This document shows, piece after piece, positions 40,999 through 55,100 of a stretch of DNA of 64,000 nt (its first letter is position 1; each line of letters begins with the position of its first letter). Position numbers and translations under genes: made by a program. Source of the stretch: Zelopaecilomyces penicillatus (Eukaryota > Ascomycota > Sordariomycetes > Hypocreales > Pseudodiploosporaceae); assembly GCA_005765155.1 (NCBI GenBank), contig VCCP01000005.1:3038001-3102000 (forward strand), read 5' to 3'. A model generated the notes under the pieces. The model searched no databases, was not told where the DNA came from, and saw only the letters and a list, made by a program, of their open reading frames with translations.

Positions 40999-41105
40999 TA
41001 ATACTATTATAAAGTATAATATATAATATATAACTATAGTTTTTATTTATAATATTATAAGCTATTATTTATTTATTATAAATCCTAAATTAAAATCTTT
41101 TTATA
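40999..41105 (+). repeat. 5' LTR of Gypsy 3 (shortened)
   Basis: Starts TAATACTATTATAAAGTATA like the 3' LTR and ends with TTATAAATCCTAAAT, but a ~75-bp middle segment present in the 3' LTR is missing. Confidence 0.75.
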
Positions 41106-44100
41106 ATTCTTATATTTCTTTTTATAAGTATTTAGGATTTATAATAATTTTAAAAAGAAATATAAAACAAGAATATAAATTATTATTAGATTTATTTAAA
41201 GGTATCTTATTAAAGCCTATAAATAAGATAACCTAATTATAAAGATTAAAGGTAACCTTAATTATAAGAATATATATAATACCTATTCTTAAGCCTATTA
41301 AAGAATAATTAAATTATTTAGATTTTAAAAATAAACTAATAAAGATAAGAGATTAATTTAATATAATTAATAAGCTTATATAAGCCTAAGAATAATTAAC
41401 CTATATATAATAATAATTTATAGAATAATAAATATTATTATAGGATAATAATACTTTATAAATATCTATAATATTTATATAAAAGAATATTAATAATTTA
41501 ATAAAAATTAAGATATTTATTAAATTAGTCTTTTAAAAAACCCTAAAAAATAAGATTATTTAATTAATTAATCTAGAAAAGGCTTTTAAAGAAAAGCTAA
41601 AGATTTATAAAAGTAATAAAAATAAGATTTTTTTAATTATTAATTAATTAAATAGATAATTAATAAAAAATTAATAAATAGTTTAATTAATAAATCTAGA
41701 TTAATAATCTATTAATATAATATTAAATTAGGATTATTTCTTAAAATAAATAAATATCTTATTATTAAAATAAAAGAATTATTTATAGAAATTTTATTAT
41801 AAACTTTATAAATTAAAATAAAAGCTTAAAAATACTTTAAATAAATTATATAATATTATATTATATTATAAATCCTATTTTAAGCTAGATCTTATATAAT
41901 AAATAATATTCTTTTTTATAAAACTCCTTTTAATAATATAAATTAATTTATAAATTATTAATAAATTATTAATAAATTACCTTAATTTAATATATTTTAT
42001 AGGCTAATATTAAATAAAGAATATATAAAAAAGGAAAATAAATAATAATAAAATTATTTTAAATAAGTATTTTAAATTAAATATAAGAAAGTATTTTTAT
42101 TTAATAAAATAAAAGGAAAAAGTAATTAAAGAATAATTAATTAAGAAATAAAATATAATTAAATTATAAATATCTTTAAATTATAAAGATAATTATTTAT
42201 ACCTATCCTATAATAAAGATTAGGGATTCTTAATAAAAGATTATAAAGAATAAAGATAAGATAAAAGCTTTATAAAAGTAATATATTATATTTATAAAGA
42301 TAATAATTATTTAATAAATATATATCTAAATAAAAAAGAAAAATAAAATAAATTATTAAAATCTATTAAGAGTGATATAAAAAAAGAATAATAATTAAAA
42401 TAGTTTTAATAGTTAAATATAATTTAAAATAAATATTTTAAAATATATAATAATAAGATAATAAAAATATTTAATATTTAATAGCCTTTTAATTTAGAAA
42501 ATTTATTTTTATAGAAATAAATTATAATATATTTAATTAAGAAATATTTATTATAATATATTTTTTTAATATTAATAAAGATATATTAATAAATTAATAA
42601 AATAAATAAAAGTTTTATTTAATTATTAAAATCGTTAAGGCTTTATAATATAGTTAAAGCTATTAGAAAGATAAGTATATTAATATATAGCCTTAATACT
42701 TTATAATTTTATTATAAGGTATTATTTTAATAAATTAAACCTAATAAATATATCTTTATAATAATCTAATTATTAAGATAAAGAAGCTTTAATTAATTTA
42801 AAATTATTATTATTATTATTATTATATAATAAATTAATTAAATTAATAATAAATATTTAATATATTAATAATAAATTATTAATATTAAAGTACTTTTTAA
42901 GTTAATAGATAAAAGCTATAATTAATTATAAATAAAATTTCCTATAATTAAAAATAAAAATAAAAATAATTATAAATAATAAAATTTTAATAAATACTAA
43001 TATATCTAAATCACTTTTATAACTTTTAATAAAAGCTTAATAATAAGATATTAAAATAATAAAGTAAAAAGAAGAATTATTATTAAAGAAATAGGGATAA
43101 AATCAAGGGTTTTGGTTAATAAATATAAATAATTTTATAATATTAAAAAATTATATTTATATTCTTAATAATTTATTATTAAGGAATAAGCTTTTATAGC
43201 TTTATTATAATAATCTATTAATAGGCTATTTTAATATTAAATATATTATTAAGCTTTTATAATAGAAGTTCTATTAATACTTTATATATAAGGATATTAA
43301 TAAATATATTATAAGCTATAATATTTATTAAGGTATAGTTATATAATATTATTAATTATATAAATATCTAGAATTATTATTAAAATCTAATAAATTTTAA
43401 GAAGAAATCTTTATAGATTTTATTATTAGTTTATTAATAATTATTTATAAAAAAAGAGAAGTTACTATAATATTAATTATTATTAATTAATTTATAAAAT
43501 ACTATCTATTTCTTTCTATAAATATAATAATTATTATACTAAAATTAATTAAATTATTTTATTATAAGATAGAATTATACTTTAATATATTAAAAGATAT
43601 TATATTTAATTAAGGCTTAATTTATTTTAATAATTTCTGGTTAAAGCTATATTATTAATTATATATAAAATACTATTTTTTAATTATATTTTATTTATAA
43701 ATTAATAAATAAATTAAATATATAAATCAGGTTTTAGAGTATTATTTATAATACTTTATAATAGAAGAGTAAATAGTTTAATTAATTTTATTTTATATAA
43801 TATAATTTATTTATAATTTAGCTATTTCTTTTATAATAGGTCTTTTATTTAATAAGGCTTTAATAGATTATAATCCTATATTTTTTATATAAGATAACCC
43901 TAATCTTAAGAGTGAATTATCTATTATAAAATATTATATATAAAGATTCTTAAAATTATAATAGGATTTAATAATAAAATAAAGAAAAATAATGAAAAGA
44001 CAAATAAAAGGCTATAATAAAGTTTATTAATTATTTATTTTAAAAAGAGATAATATAATAATATTAAATATAAAAAACCTTTATTTAAAAATAAAATAAA

Positions 44101-45710
44101 AATTATATTTAAGATTTATTAATCCTTTTTAAATTCTTTAATAAATTAATTTATAAATATATTATTTAGCTTTATTAAATTAATATTTATAAATTTATAA
44201 TATCTTTTATATATTATTATTAAAACCTTAAAAATAATATTAAGATTCCTTTAATAATAATCTTTTAATATTAGATTTAAAAGATAAAGATAATTAAGAA
44301 ATTAAAGAAATAAAAAAAAAAGCTATTATTTAAAAAGAATTTTATTATTTAATAAAATAAAAGGATTAGCTTTTTAAATATAATAAATAGGTTTTAGAAA
44401 AGGATATAAATACCTTAAAACTTATTAAGGTATTTGATAAAATATAAATAAAAATAAAAAGATTAACTAGAAAAGCTATTAAAAAAATAAAGGATTATAT
44501 TAAAGGTATACTATAAAATTAATAAAAATTCTTAAATAAAGTAAATTATTATTCTAAAATAATAAGAATATAATAAAATACTATCTAAATTTTAATAAAA
44601 GTAATTAAAAATTTAATTCTTATAATAATATTCTTAGATATAACCTTATTATTATTAATTAAGGCTTAAACTTTATTTATAATAATAAATAAGATTAATT
44701 ATTAAATAATATATCTTTTATTATTAATATAAAGCTTTAGATCTTAATTATTATATTATTTAATTATTTTCTTATAATATTTAATTTATATCTTTTAATA
44801 TATAGCTTTTATTAATTATTATTAAATATTAATAAATAACTATTAATAAAGATAGAAAAATATTTATAAAAATAAATATATTATCTATTAGTTTATAATT
44901 TTCTTTTAATTAAAGGTTTTAATAAATAATCTTTAGCTTAATATATTTAAGCTAAATAGCCTTTATAACCTTTTTAGTTTTAATTAATCTAAACTTTTAT
45001 TAATAAGCTATCTTAATAGTTTTAAAAATTAAATAAATATTAATAAAAAGATTAATAATATTCTATTACTCCTTTATAAAAAAAAATCTTATTTAATTAT
45101 TATAAGATAAAGATAATTAAATTTATATAAAAAATTAAAAATTTAAGTTAATTCTTTAATATTATTAATTATTAATATTAAAGGATTAAAACTAAATATT
45201 AATAATACTTTTAATTAAAAAAAGAAAAAAAAAACTTATAGATTATAATCATTATTATACTTAATATAATTAATATAATAAGCTAATAAAATAGAGATAA
45301 AATTATACTTAATTATTATAAACTTATAGGGTTATTATTCCTTATTTATTATCTTTATATCCTTTTTAGTTATAGATCTTAAATAATAGCTATATTAATA
45401 CTATTTAATAATAAGAGTATTAAACCTTTTATAATATTTTTATATAATAGTTATTAGGGTTTTTATAGCTTTTTTATTAATTATAATAATTATTTAATAA
45501 TTTATTTAATAGCTTAATATATAATAATTAAAAATAAAAAGATTAAATATAAAAGATAATATATTAAGAAATATCTAAAGAAATAGAAAGGTAAATATCT
45601 TAAAATATAAGAGTTCCTAAGTATATATATTAAAATTAAAAAACTATATAATATAAATAAAAAAATATATAAGTATTAGGGTAATACTTAATAAAAGTAA
45701 AGGATAGTTA

Positions 45711-45885
45711 TAATACTATTATAAAGTATAATATATAATATATAATTATAGTCTTTATTTAAAGTATTATAGGTTATTTACCTAGAATATATAGAAATAA
45801 GTATAAGCTTTAATATTAATATAATTATTAAAATTATTAGTTCTTATCTATTTATTATAAATCCTAAATAAAAATCTCTTTATAA
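45711..45885 (+). repeat. 3' LTR of Gypsy 3
   Basis: Shares both ends with 40,999-41,105 and carries the extra middle segment (about 45,790-45,860). Confidence 0.75.
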
Positions 45886-46823
45886 ATAATAATTAAAATA
45901 ATTTCTTAATATATTTATATTGATTCTTTTTTTTATTTAATATTATTATAATATAAATAATTTTATTATATTAAAAATAAATATTATATTAAAAATAATT
46001 TAAAAGATAAAAATAATATCTTTTTTAAATAAATAAAATAATTTTATATTTTTTATATTTTTTATTTTTTTAATAAAATAAAATTATATTATAAGTGTTA
46101 TATTAATATATCTTATAAATATTATTATATTTTATATAAAAGATATAAATAAAATAATATTCTTATTATTAAAAATCTTAAAATCTATATTTATTTAAAT
46201 ATAATTATAAAAATAATAAAAAATAATTAATATATTTTAAAATTTAAAATAAGAATATTTTAATTAAAAAATTATAATTCTTAATATATTAATATATATT
46301 ATATTCTTTATTTTTATTTATTTATTTAAAGGTATTAATATATTAATATACCTTTTTAATACTTTTATTCTTTTTTATATTATTAATATAAAAAGAAAAC
46401 TAAATATAATTAAATAGGATTATATAACTTTAATTAATTAATTAATTAATAATAAGACTTATATTTAAGATAAATCTTTTTCTTTATATTCTTTAAATAT
46501 AAAAGGCTATTAAAGCTTTAATAATTAATAGATTTCTAGATTATATATTATAATTAAATACCTAGATTTTTAATTCTATTATAATTATCTTTTTTTTAAA
46601 AATAATATTTTAATACCTTAATTATATATTTATTATCTTATAATATATTTCTTTTATTATTATTCTTTTATTATTATTTTATTATTATTTTATTATTTTA
46701 TTATTATTTTATTATTATTTTATTATCTTTTTAGTATATTATTATATATTTTAAAAGATTTATTATTTAAACTTATATAATTATAAAATTATTAAATTAT
46801 ATTAAATTAATTATTATATAATA

Positions 46824-46880
46824 TATATAATATATATACTATATATATTATATATACTATATATATTATATATACTATAT
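46824..46880 (+). repeat. 16-bp tandem, about 3 units
   Basis: Alternating TA runs broken by regular ACT, giving a CTATATATATTATATA-type unit. It could form hairpins. Confidence 0.75.
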
Positions 46881-48216
46881 AAAAATAATTATAATAATTA
46901 ATATTAAAATAATAAAAAAAGCTATTTAATTCTATAAAATAATAATAATTTAATATCTTTTTATTAATATTAAATTAATATATTATTAATAATATAATAA
47001 TAGAAATAATATTTATTAATAATATATAAAATAATAATATTTTAAAGGGTTTTATTAATAGTTTAATATTATTTAAATTTATAACTTTTATATTAAATAA
47101 TATCTATAAATTAAATAATATATTTAATTTCATAGTTATAATATTAAGATTATATAATATTTAAGATAAAATAAAAAGAAGAAAAGCCTTAATAATAAAG
47201 CCTTTTTTATTTTTATTAATATATTTATTAAATAAATTATTAAAATATTATTAAAGATTTATTTAGCTTTTAAATTAATTAAGATTATATATTATTAGTT
47301 TTTTATAATTATTAATTTTATTAAGATTTATATTATAATTAATAAGGCCTATAAAAAGAAGAAGAAGGCCTATAAAATATTATTAATTATTTAATAAATT
47401 TATTTTTAAAAAAAATAGATTATTTAAATAAATATAAAAATATTTTATTTATATTTTAATATTAATTTAATAATAGATTATTTAGATTTAATAAATATAT
47501 TTTAAGATCTTATATAAGGCTAATTAAATTTAATAAAAGATAATATAAAGCTCTTATTTTATTTATATAAATATTAGCTTTATATTATTTATATTATTCT
47601 TTATAAATTAATTAATAAGAACCCTTTATACTCCTTTATATTTAATAATAAGCTTAAAGTTATATAATTCTTTAGATTTAAATAAATATAATTAGATTAT
47701 TATTAAGTTTTTATTAAATTATTAATTTCTGGTTTTATATTATAATAAAAGGCCTTTTTTTATATTATTTATATCTTTTTCTTATCTTTTTATTATTTAT
47801 TTATAATTAATTAAAAGATATAAATTAAATATTATTTTATAATATGTAATTTTTAAATTCTTTTTATTTATAATTATAAGTTTATAATATTTTTATTTTA
47901 TTTTATTATGTTATATTTTTATTTAAGTTATACTTTCTTTTTATTTAATTCTTTTTAAATATTTCTATTAATCTTATAGTATCTATTTTATTAATTAAGA
48001 TTTATTAATTATATTTAAAAGACTAGCTTAATTATTTAATTAAATAATATAATTCTTTTTAAATTTTTTAAATAATCTTTAATTCTTTTAATCTTTTATT
48101 TGTTTTTATTCTTTAATTTTATTATTAAGAAAGTATTATAAATATTCTTTCTTTATTATATTTATAATTCTAATAAATTAATATAAAAGATATTATAAAT
48201 CTATAAATATTATTTA

Positions 48217-48315
48217 AATAATATTAATTAATATATTTGTATTTTTATTTTTTTTAAAGATTAAAATAATATTAATTAATATATTTGTATTTTTATTTTT
48301 TATAAAGATTAAAAT
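48217..48315 (+). repeat. 48-bp direct duplication
   Basis: Two adjacent copies of a 48-bp unit (containing ATTAATTAATATATTTGTATT and AAAGATTAAAAT), nearly identical apart from one or two bases in the T run. Confidence 0.85.
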
Positions 48316-49509
48316 AAATTAATAAATCTTAATATTAATTTTCTTTTTACTTTTTAAAATAGATTCTTTATATTTAATATAATATTATATTTTTTTATAA
48401 TATTAAAAGTATATATAATTTATTATAGTTTTTTATTTAATCTTTAATTATTTATTATTAATATTTTATTAATACTTCTTATATTTTTATTAATTTTTAT
48501 TTTATTTTATATTATTAATATCTTTTTTTTATAATATTATTTTTAATATTTAAAAACCTTAATTTATAATTAAATAATATTTTATTAAAAGAATAATTAA
48601 TTATTATAAAGATTATAAAATTATAAATAAAATATATTATTTAAAATAAAATTTATTTAAAAGATTTATTTATTTATTAAAAAATAATATAAATAATATT
48701 TTAATATTTAATTTATTTATTTAATTTATTTATTAATTTAAAGGTAAGATATTATTAAAGGTTTTTTTTTAAAAAACAAAATATATAATAATATTTTAAT
48801 TAAACTTTATTTATAAAAATAAAGCCTTTATTTAATATAATACTTTTTAATATTCTATATTTTAATTTTATATTTTAATAAAATAAATTTATAAGATTTA
48901 TTATAATAATAATTATATTTATTTAAAAAAAAAAATACTTTATATATTAATTTATAATTATTAAGATTATATTTATATTCTTTTTATTAAATATAATATA
49001 TAAAGATTCTATAATAAAGTATATAAATATTTCTTTTTAAGATTAATTTAATTTTAATAAAGAATTAAAATATTTATATAAATAATAATATTATAATATT
49101 ATTTATTAATAAATATTATAATTAATAATATATTTCTTAATCTTTTAATCTATCTAATATTAATAAAACTTATATTATAAAAGCTTAAAATTTAATTTAT
49201 ATTAAAATATCTTATATAAGAATTATTATAATAAACTTATCATAATTTATTTTATAATAAAATTTCTTTAAAGATATAAATATAATTTTAATATTTAATT
49301 AAGCTTTATATATTTATTAATTATATAATATCCTTTATTTTATTTTTTTATTTTATAAATATAGTTTTTTATTTTAATATCTTTTTATCTTTATTATATA
49401 TATTCTTAATAAATATTATTAAAAAGATTAAGGCTTATTTATTAAATATAATCTTTATATATAAAATTATCTAAGCTATATATATAAGTATTTATTATTT
49501 TTTATCAAT

Positions 49510-49630
49510 AATTTATTTAATTTATTTAATTTATTTAATTTATTTAATTTATTTAATTTATTTAATTTATTTAATTTATTTAATTTATTTAATTTATTTA
49601 ATTTATTTAATTTATTTAATTTATTTAATT
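49510..49630 (+). repeat. 9-bp tandem, about 13 units
   Basis: Perfect head-to-tail AATTTATTT units with no substitution. The lack of mutations contrasts with the scarred surroundings and suggests recent slippage expansion. Confidence 0.9.
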
Positions 49631-49711
49631 AAATTTAAAAGCCTTTTATTTTCATTATTTTAAATATTTATTAATATTTTAATAGATTTATTAATATAAA
49701 TATATTAATAT

Positions 49712-49890
49712 AGGCTTAGACTTAAGTCTAAGCCTCAGATATAAATATAAGATAGATCTAGATTAAGCCTTATTAATATAAGAAGAGGGATTATAATAGA
49801 TATTTCTTATTCTCCTTAAGTTTATTAATATTATTTTTAATACCTATTTATAATAATTATAAGGCTAGTTTATTATATTTAATAAACTTT
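49712..49890 (+). repeat. Dispersed repeat R, copy R5, starting in a palindrome
   Basis: Begins with a 24-bp perfect palindrome (49,712-49,735, centred on CTTAAG, arms AGGCTTAGA/TCTAAGCCT). Downstream it aligns with the reverse complement of 23,500-23,720 and ends with TAAGTTTATTAATATT and TTATAATAATTATAAGGCTA. It is the most G/C-retaining copy. Confidence 0.65.
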
Positions 49891-51901
49891 CTTTTTATAT
49901 CCTATTAAAAAAGAGGATATGTATATAAAAAATAGAATAATAATCCTAATTAATAAACTAATTAATAAACTAATTAACAATTTAATTAATAAACTAATCT
50001 ATTTTTAAAAATATTTATTATTAATTTTAAGAAAATCAGGAAACTATTCTTTATATATAAATATAACTCCTTAATTAGGATTATAAAATAAATAAATTAA
50101 AAAAGAAAATAAAGAAATATATTAAATTAAAATATATATCTCTTTCTTGATCTTTACTATTTAATATAAATAAGAATACTTTTTAATTTTAATTAATAAT
50201 AATTTATATAAAATTATTATTAATTAAAATTGTATTAATACTTATAGGAATTAATAAAAGATTATTTAAAATAATATATTAATATTCTTGTTAAAAATAT
50301 ATCTAAGAGTTTTATTTAATTAATAAGCTTAATTAAAAGTATAATCTAAAGAAATTCTTAAAATATATAATTATAATATTTTATAATTTTTATTATAAAG
50401 ATATAACTTAAATTAAATTAAAATATATTAAATAATAATTAAATAAGTCTTTTTTTTATATTTTATATATACTTTAAATAAAAATTTATAATAATTAATA
50501 GCTTAATATAGCTTAATTTAATAAAATTAATTAAGCTTTATTATATATTTAATTATTAGATATATAATATCTATTTAAAATAGAGTATTTTTTATATTAA
50601 TTATATAAAGGTTATATTTTATTATTATTAATTATTATAAAGCTTAAGGTATTTAACCTAAAAGAAAAGGCTAAATAAAAATAAAAATAATATCTAATTT
50701 TATAAATAATCCCTTTTTCCTAAAATAAAGATATATTAATAACTAGTATTAATATAATAATTATAATTAAATATTATATTAAAATAAAAAAGAATTATAA
50801 AAAAGGCTTATTTATCTTTAATAAGATTAATTATTAGATTTTTAAATAGATGATATTTAAGATACTTTAAAAAAGAAAAGATAAAAAGGATTATATCTAT
50901 TATAATAAATAAAAATATTTTTAAAAAAACTATAATCTTATATAGCTATAATACCCTATTAAGATTAATATTATTAATTTTAATATTAGGCTTAACTTTA
51001 ATTTAAAGAATAAAAGAAATAATTTATTTTTAAATTAAATCTTATTTAAAAATAGATTAATTATATAATAGCTCTAAAAAAGGATTAATATTAGATTATA
51101 ATAAAAAAGGAATAAAATATTAAAAATAGATTAAATAAATATTTATTTTTAACATTTATTTTTTTAAACTTTATTATATTTATAAATATATAGATTAATT
51201 TAAAATATAAATATTATAATATAATTAATAAATAAATAGTTTAATAATTAAGATTAGATTTAATATATCTTTTAATATTTTATATATTAAATATTATTAT
51301 AGACTTATATAAGAAGTACAAAATATACTTTATAATTAAAATATAAATAAATATTAATAATTAAGATTGTATCTTAATTATATATATTATTTTTAAACTA
51401 TTAAAGGATTTAATATTAGGGTTATTTTAAATATAATATTATTAGATTAATCTTATTATTAAGAAAAAAGAACTTTAAATTAAATAGATTAAAGATATAA
51501 TAATAAAAGAAAATTCTATTTAATTAAAGTATATAGATATTATTATAATTATAAAATCTATACTTATTATATTAATAAAATAATAAAGATGAAAAGAATT
51601 TAATATAAATAAACTTCTTATTATTAATATTTAAAAGATAAATATAATATTAATAAATACTATTAAGTAATAGAAAATATTATATAGCTTTATTAAAATA
51701 AATGTAGAATATATCGTAATTTTATTATAATTATCTATAAAACTCTATAACTTTATATCTTTATTTAATAAAAAAAAAGCTAATAGCTTACCCTTATATT
51801 AAAATATAATAAATTATTATATATAAATTTAAATTAGTTTAAATAAATACTAGATAAGCCTTTTATAAAGGCTATTATATAATATATTATAGGATTATTT
51901 T

Positions 51902-52102
51902 ATAATAGAATTAGGTATTTAAGTATCTGATTATAATATATAATCCAGAAAACTATTAGTTATTAAGGCTTTAATAGCCTTTTATATTTAAAGGGTATAA
52001 AAGAAAATAACTTAGCTTAAATATAAATCTTATTATTAATTAATTAATTAATTAATTAAAGCTATATAATCCTATCTAGCTATACTTAGAATTCCCTTTA
52101 TA
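51902..52102 (+). repeat. 5' LTR of Gypsy 2
   Basis: Pairs with 58,430-58,620. Shared blocks: TTATTAAGGCTTTAATAG, AAGCTATATAATCCT and TAGAATTC. It has an expanded TTAA run (about 52,036-52,059) relative to the 3' copy. Confidence 0.8.
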
Positions 52103-55100
52103 ATTCTTATATTTTTATTTATAATTATATAAAATTAATAATAGCTTTTATTTATCCTATTATTAAAAGATTATCTTTATTATTAAAGGCTTTATTAAAC
52201 CCTATAATCTATTAAAAATCTAAGGCCTTAAATTAATAAGATTTAATTAATCCTTTATAATAATCTATAAAAATCTAAAATAAAATAATAATACTTTTAA
52301 TTAAAATTATAAGGATTAAAAAAATTAATATTCTTTAGCTTTATCTTTAAATAGCTTAAAATCTTAATATCTTTATTATAAATATCCTATTAAAAAAAAG
52401 ATTATAATTTAGTTAAAATTATAATAATTTAAATAATTTTTAATTAAAAAAGCTAAAGGTTATTAATATTATTAAATTATAATAATATAAAAGTATTAAA
52501 AATTAAAAGAAATAAATTAATAATCTTATTTATACCTTTTAAATAAATCTAAAATATTTAAAAAAAACAAATTCTAAATTACTTTAATCTTTAAAAATAT
52601 AAAAGATAAATATAAATCCCTTTAATTAAATAAGATATAAAGCTATATTAAAACTAAAAAAAAGATTAAAGAAATTAATTAAAAGTATTTCCTAAAATAA
52701 AATAAAACTTATTTAAAAGATTCTATTAATTAAATAATTAAAATCTATAATATTTTTAAAAAAGCCTAATAATATAATTATTAATCCTTTATAAAATTCT
52801 ATTTATATTTATTTAATTTAAAAGCCTATTTTATAAAGATAATTAAAAAGGAATTAATTATATAATCTTTTATTAAACTTAAACTAGGATTATAAAAGTA
52901 TATTTATTTTCTAAAAAAGTTTTTTCTAAGAATTAAAATAAAATAATATAAAAAATAAAAAGGTTTTAGTATTATTTAAAAACCTAGAAATAATTTTTTT
53001 TCAAACCTATAAAAAAGGCTAAATAAATAATAAAAATAAAGCCTTAAATAATAAGCTAAAAAGGGATCCTTTTTAAAATTATAAAATAAATAAAACTATA
53101 ATAAAGATTAATTAAATCAGATTAATATATAATTAATAATAATTTTATATTAAAAAAGCTATAGGAATAATAAAAATAGCTATCCTTATAAAAGGAATAA
53201 TTAAAGTAATAATTAAAAAGATAAAAAAGATAATTAAATAGATTATCTTATTATTATAATCTATTATATATATAATAAAAAGGGCTATCTAATATTAAAT
53301 TACTTTAATTAAATTATTAATATTATTAAAATAAAAAATAATACTAAAATAGAAAAAAGTAATTAATTAAAATAAATCCCTTAACTTTAATTAAAGAAAT
53401 TATTATTAAAATAATAATCTATTTCTATATATTAATAATAATAAAAAGATAAATATTAATTAAAATATATATAAATCTAGATATATATATTAAATTAGAT
53501 CTTATTAATAAAATATTTATTTAAATAAATAAGCTATAATAAATATTAATAAAGAATCTATTAAAGATTTAAATAATAAATAGATTAGAAATCTAAATAT
53601 ATAATATATAAGAAATCTTATTTATTATTATAGATTTAAAAGAAATTAAATAGAGTTTTATTTAAATATATTTTAATATTAATTAAGATTTAAAAGTAAA
53701 AGATAGCTTAATATTATTAGGATTAATCTATTTATAAAATCTTTAGATTTATTTAAGTATTTATAATAAATATTAATAATTTAATTAAGAATAGAAAAAT
53801 ATTAAAATCTTATAACCCTATAAATTTATATAAACTTATTAAAATAAAATAATAATCTTTTTAAATTATATATCTTTTAGAATTATTATTATTAATAGAT
53901 AAAGATTAAATAAATTAAATAAAAAAAATAAGGGAATTATCTTAGAAATTATAGAATTATTTAAATATATTTTAAATAGATTAAATAGATATATTATTAT
54001 CCTAAAAAGCTATAGATTATATAATTAATCTATTTCTAGATATTACTCTTTTATATAATATAATCTATTCTATATTATAAAAAGAATTAAAAAAGCTTTA
54101 TATTTATTTAAATAAGAATTTAAAAAAGAGATAAACTTACTTATTTAAAAGCCTAATAAAGATATTAATTCTATTTATTTTAAAAAAAAATAGATCTTTA
54201 TAATTATAAATAGATTATTAAGGTTTTAATAGGGTTTTAAAAAAGGATTATTATATATTACTTTTTATTTTAAAGATCTTAAATTAAATTATAGATATAG
54301 AATTCTTTATAAAAATTAATATAAAGGATATATATTATTAGATTTAGATTAAAGAAAAGAATAAATAAAAGATAATATTTTAAATCTATTATAATTATTA
54401 TAAATACCTAATAATATCCTTTAAATTAATTAATATATTAGTAATATTTTAATATTATATTTATTAAGCTTTAAAAGAATTAATTAATATAATATATATT
54501 ACCTATTTAAATAATATTTTAATCTTTTTTAAAATAAGAGAAGAATATATAGAATATATTAAATAAATCCTAAAAAGATTATATATAATAAAGCTTTTTA
54601 TAAATATAAAGAAATATTATTTTATTAAATAAAGATAGATTTTTTAGGATTTATTTTATTTAAAGAAAAGATCTTAATAAATCCTTAGTATATTATAACT
54701 ATTTTAGAATAATAATAATTAAAAATCTATTATAAAATATAAATATTTATAAGCTTTTATAATTTTTATAAAAGGTTTATCTATAAATATTCTAGAATTA
54801 TAATACTATTAAATATACTTTTAAAGAATAATAGAAATAATAAAAAACCAGGGAAAATATAATTAATTATAATTAAATATTTAATATTTAAATAATTAAA
54901 AAAAACCTTCTAAAAAGCCCTATTACTTAAATATTTTAATCTATAATAATAAATCTATTTTAAAACTAATACCTTTTAATTTATAATAATAAGAATTATA
55001 TTATAATAGGATAATAAAGATAAATAATATTTAATTATCTTTTAATTAAAAAGGTTTATTAATATAAAGATAAATTATAAAATATCTAATAAAGAAATAT

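Larger units (their letters stand above)
40999..45885 (+). mobile_element. Ty3/Gypsy chromodomain LTR element, RIP-inactivated and internally deleted (Gypsy 3)
   Basis: 4.9 kb between matching LTR ends. The integrase is recognisable on +: a zinc-binding-like region before 43,380, then DFII (about 43,404) through INQVLEYYL (about 43,722-43,750); a chromodomain follows at about 44,280-44,420 (YYLIK.KD.L.KYN). The Gypsy 1 spacing would put reverse transcriptase near 41,650, but I find no RT blocks there, and the element is 1.7 kb shorter than the other two. The 5' LTR also lacks about 75 bp present in the 3' LTR. It is therefore either a deleted copy or a non-autonomous relative. Confidence 0.7.
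45886..51901. other. AT-rich RIP-degraded stretch between Gypsy 3 and Gypsy 2
   Basis: No gene or recognisable transposon domain. It contains tandem repeats (46,824-46,880; 48,217-48,315; 49,510-49,630), a 24-bp perfect palindrome (49,712-49,735) and a further R repeat. The + strand is T-rich from about 46 to 49.7 kb and A-rich after 50 kb, which suggests relics in opposite orientations. Confidence 0.55.
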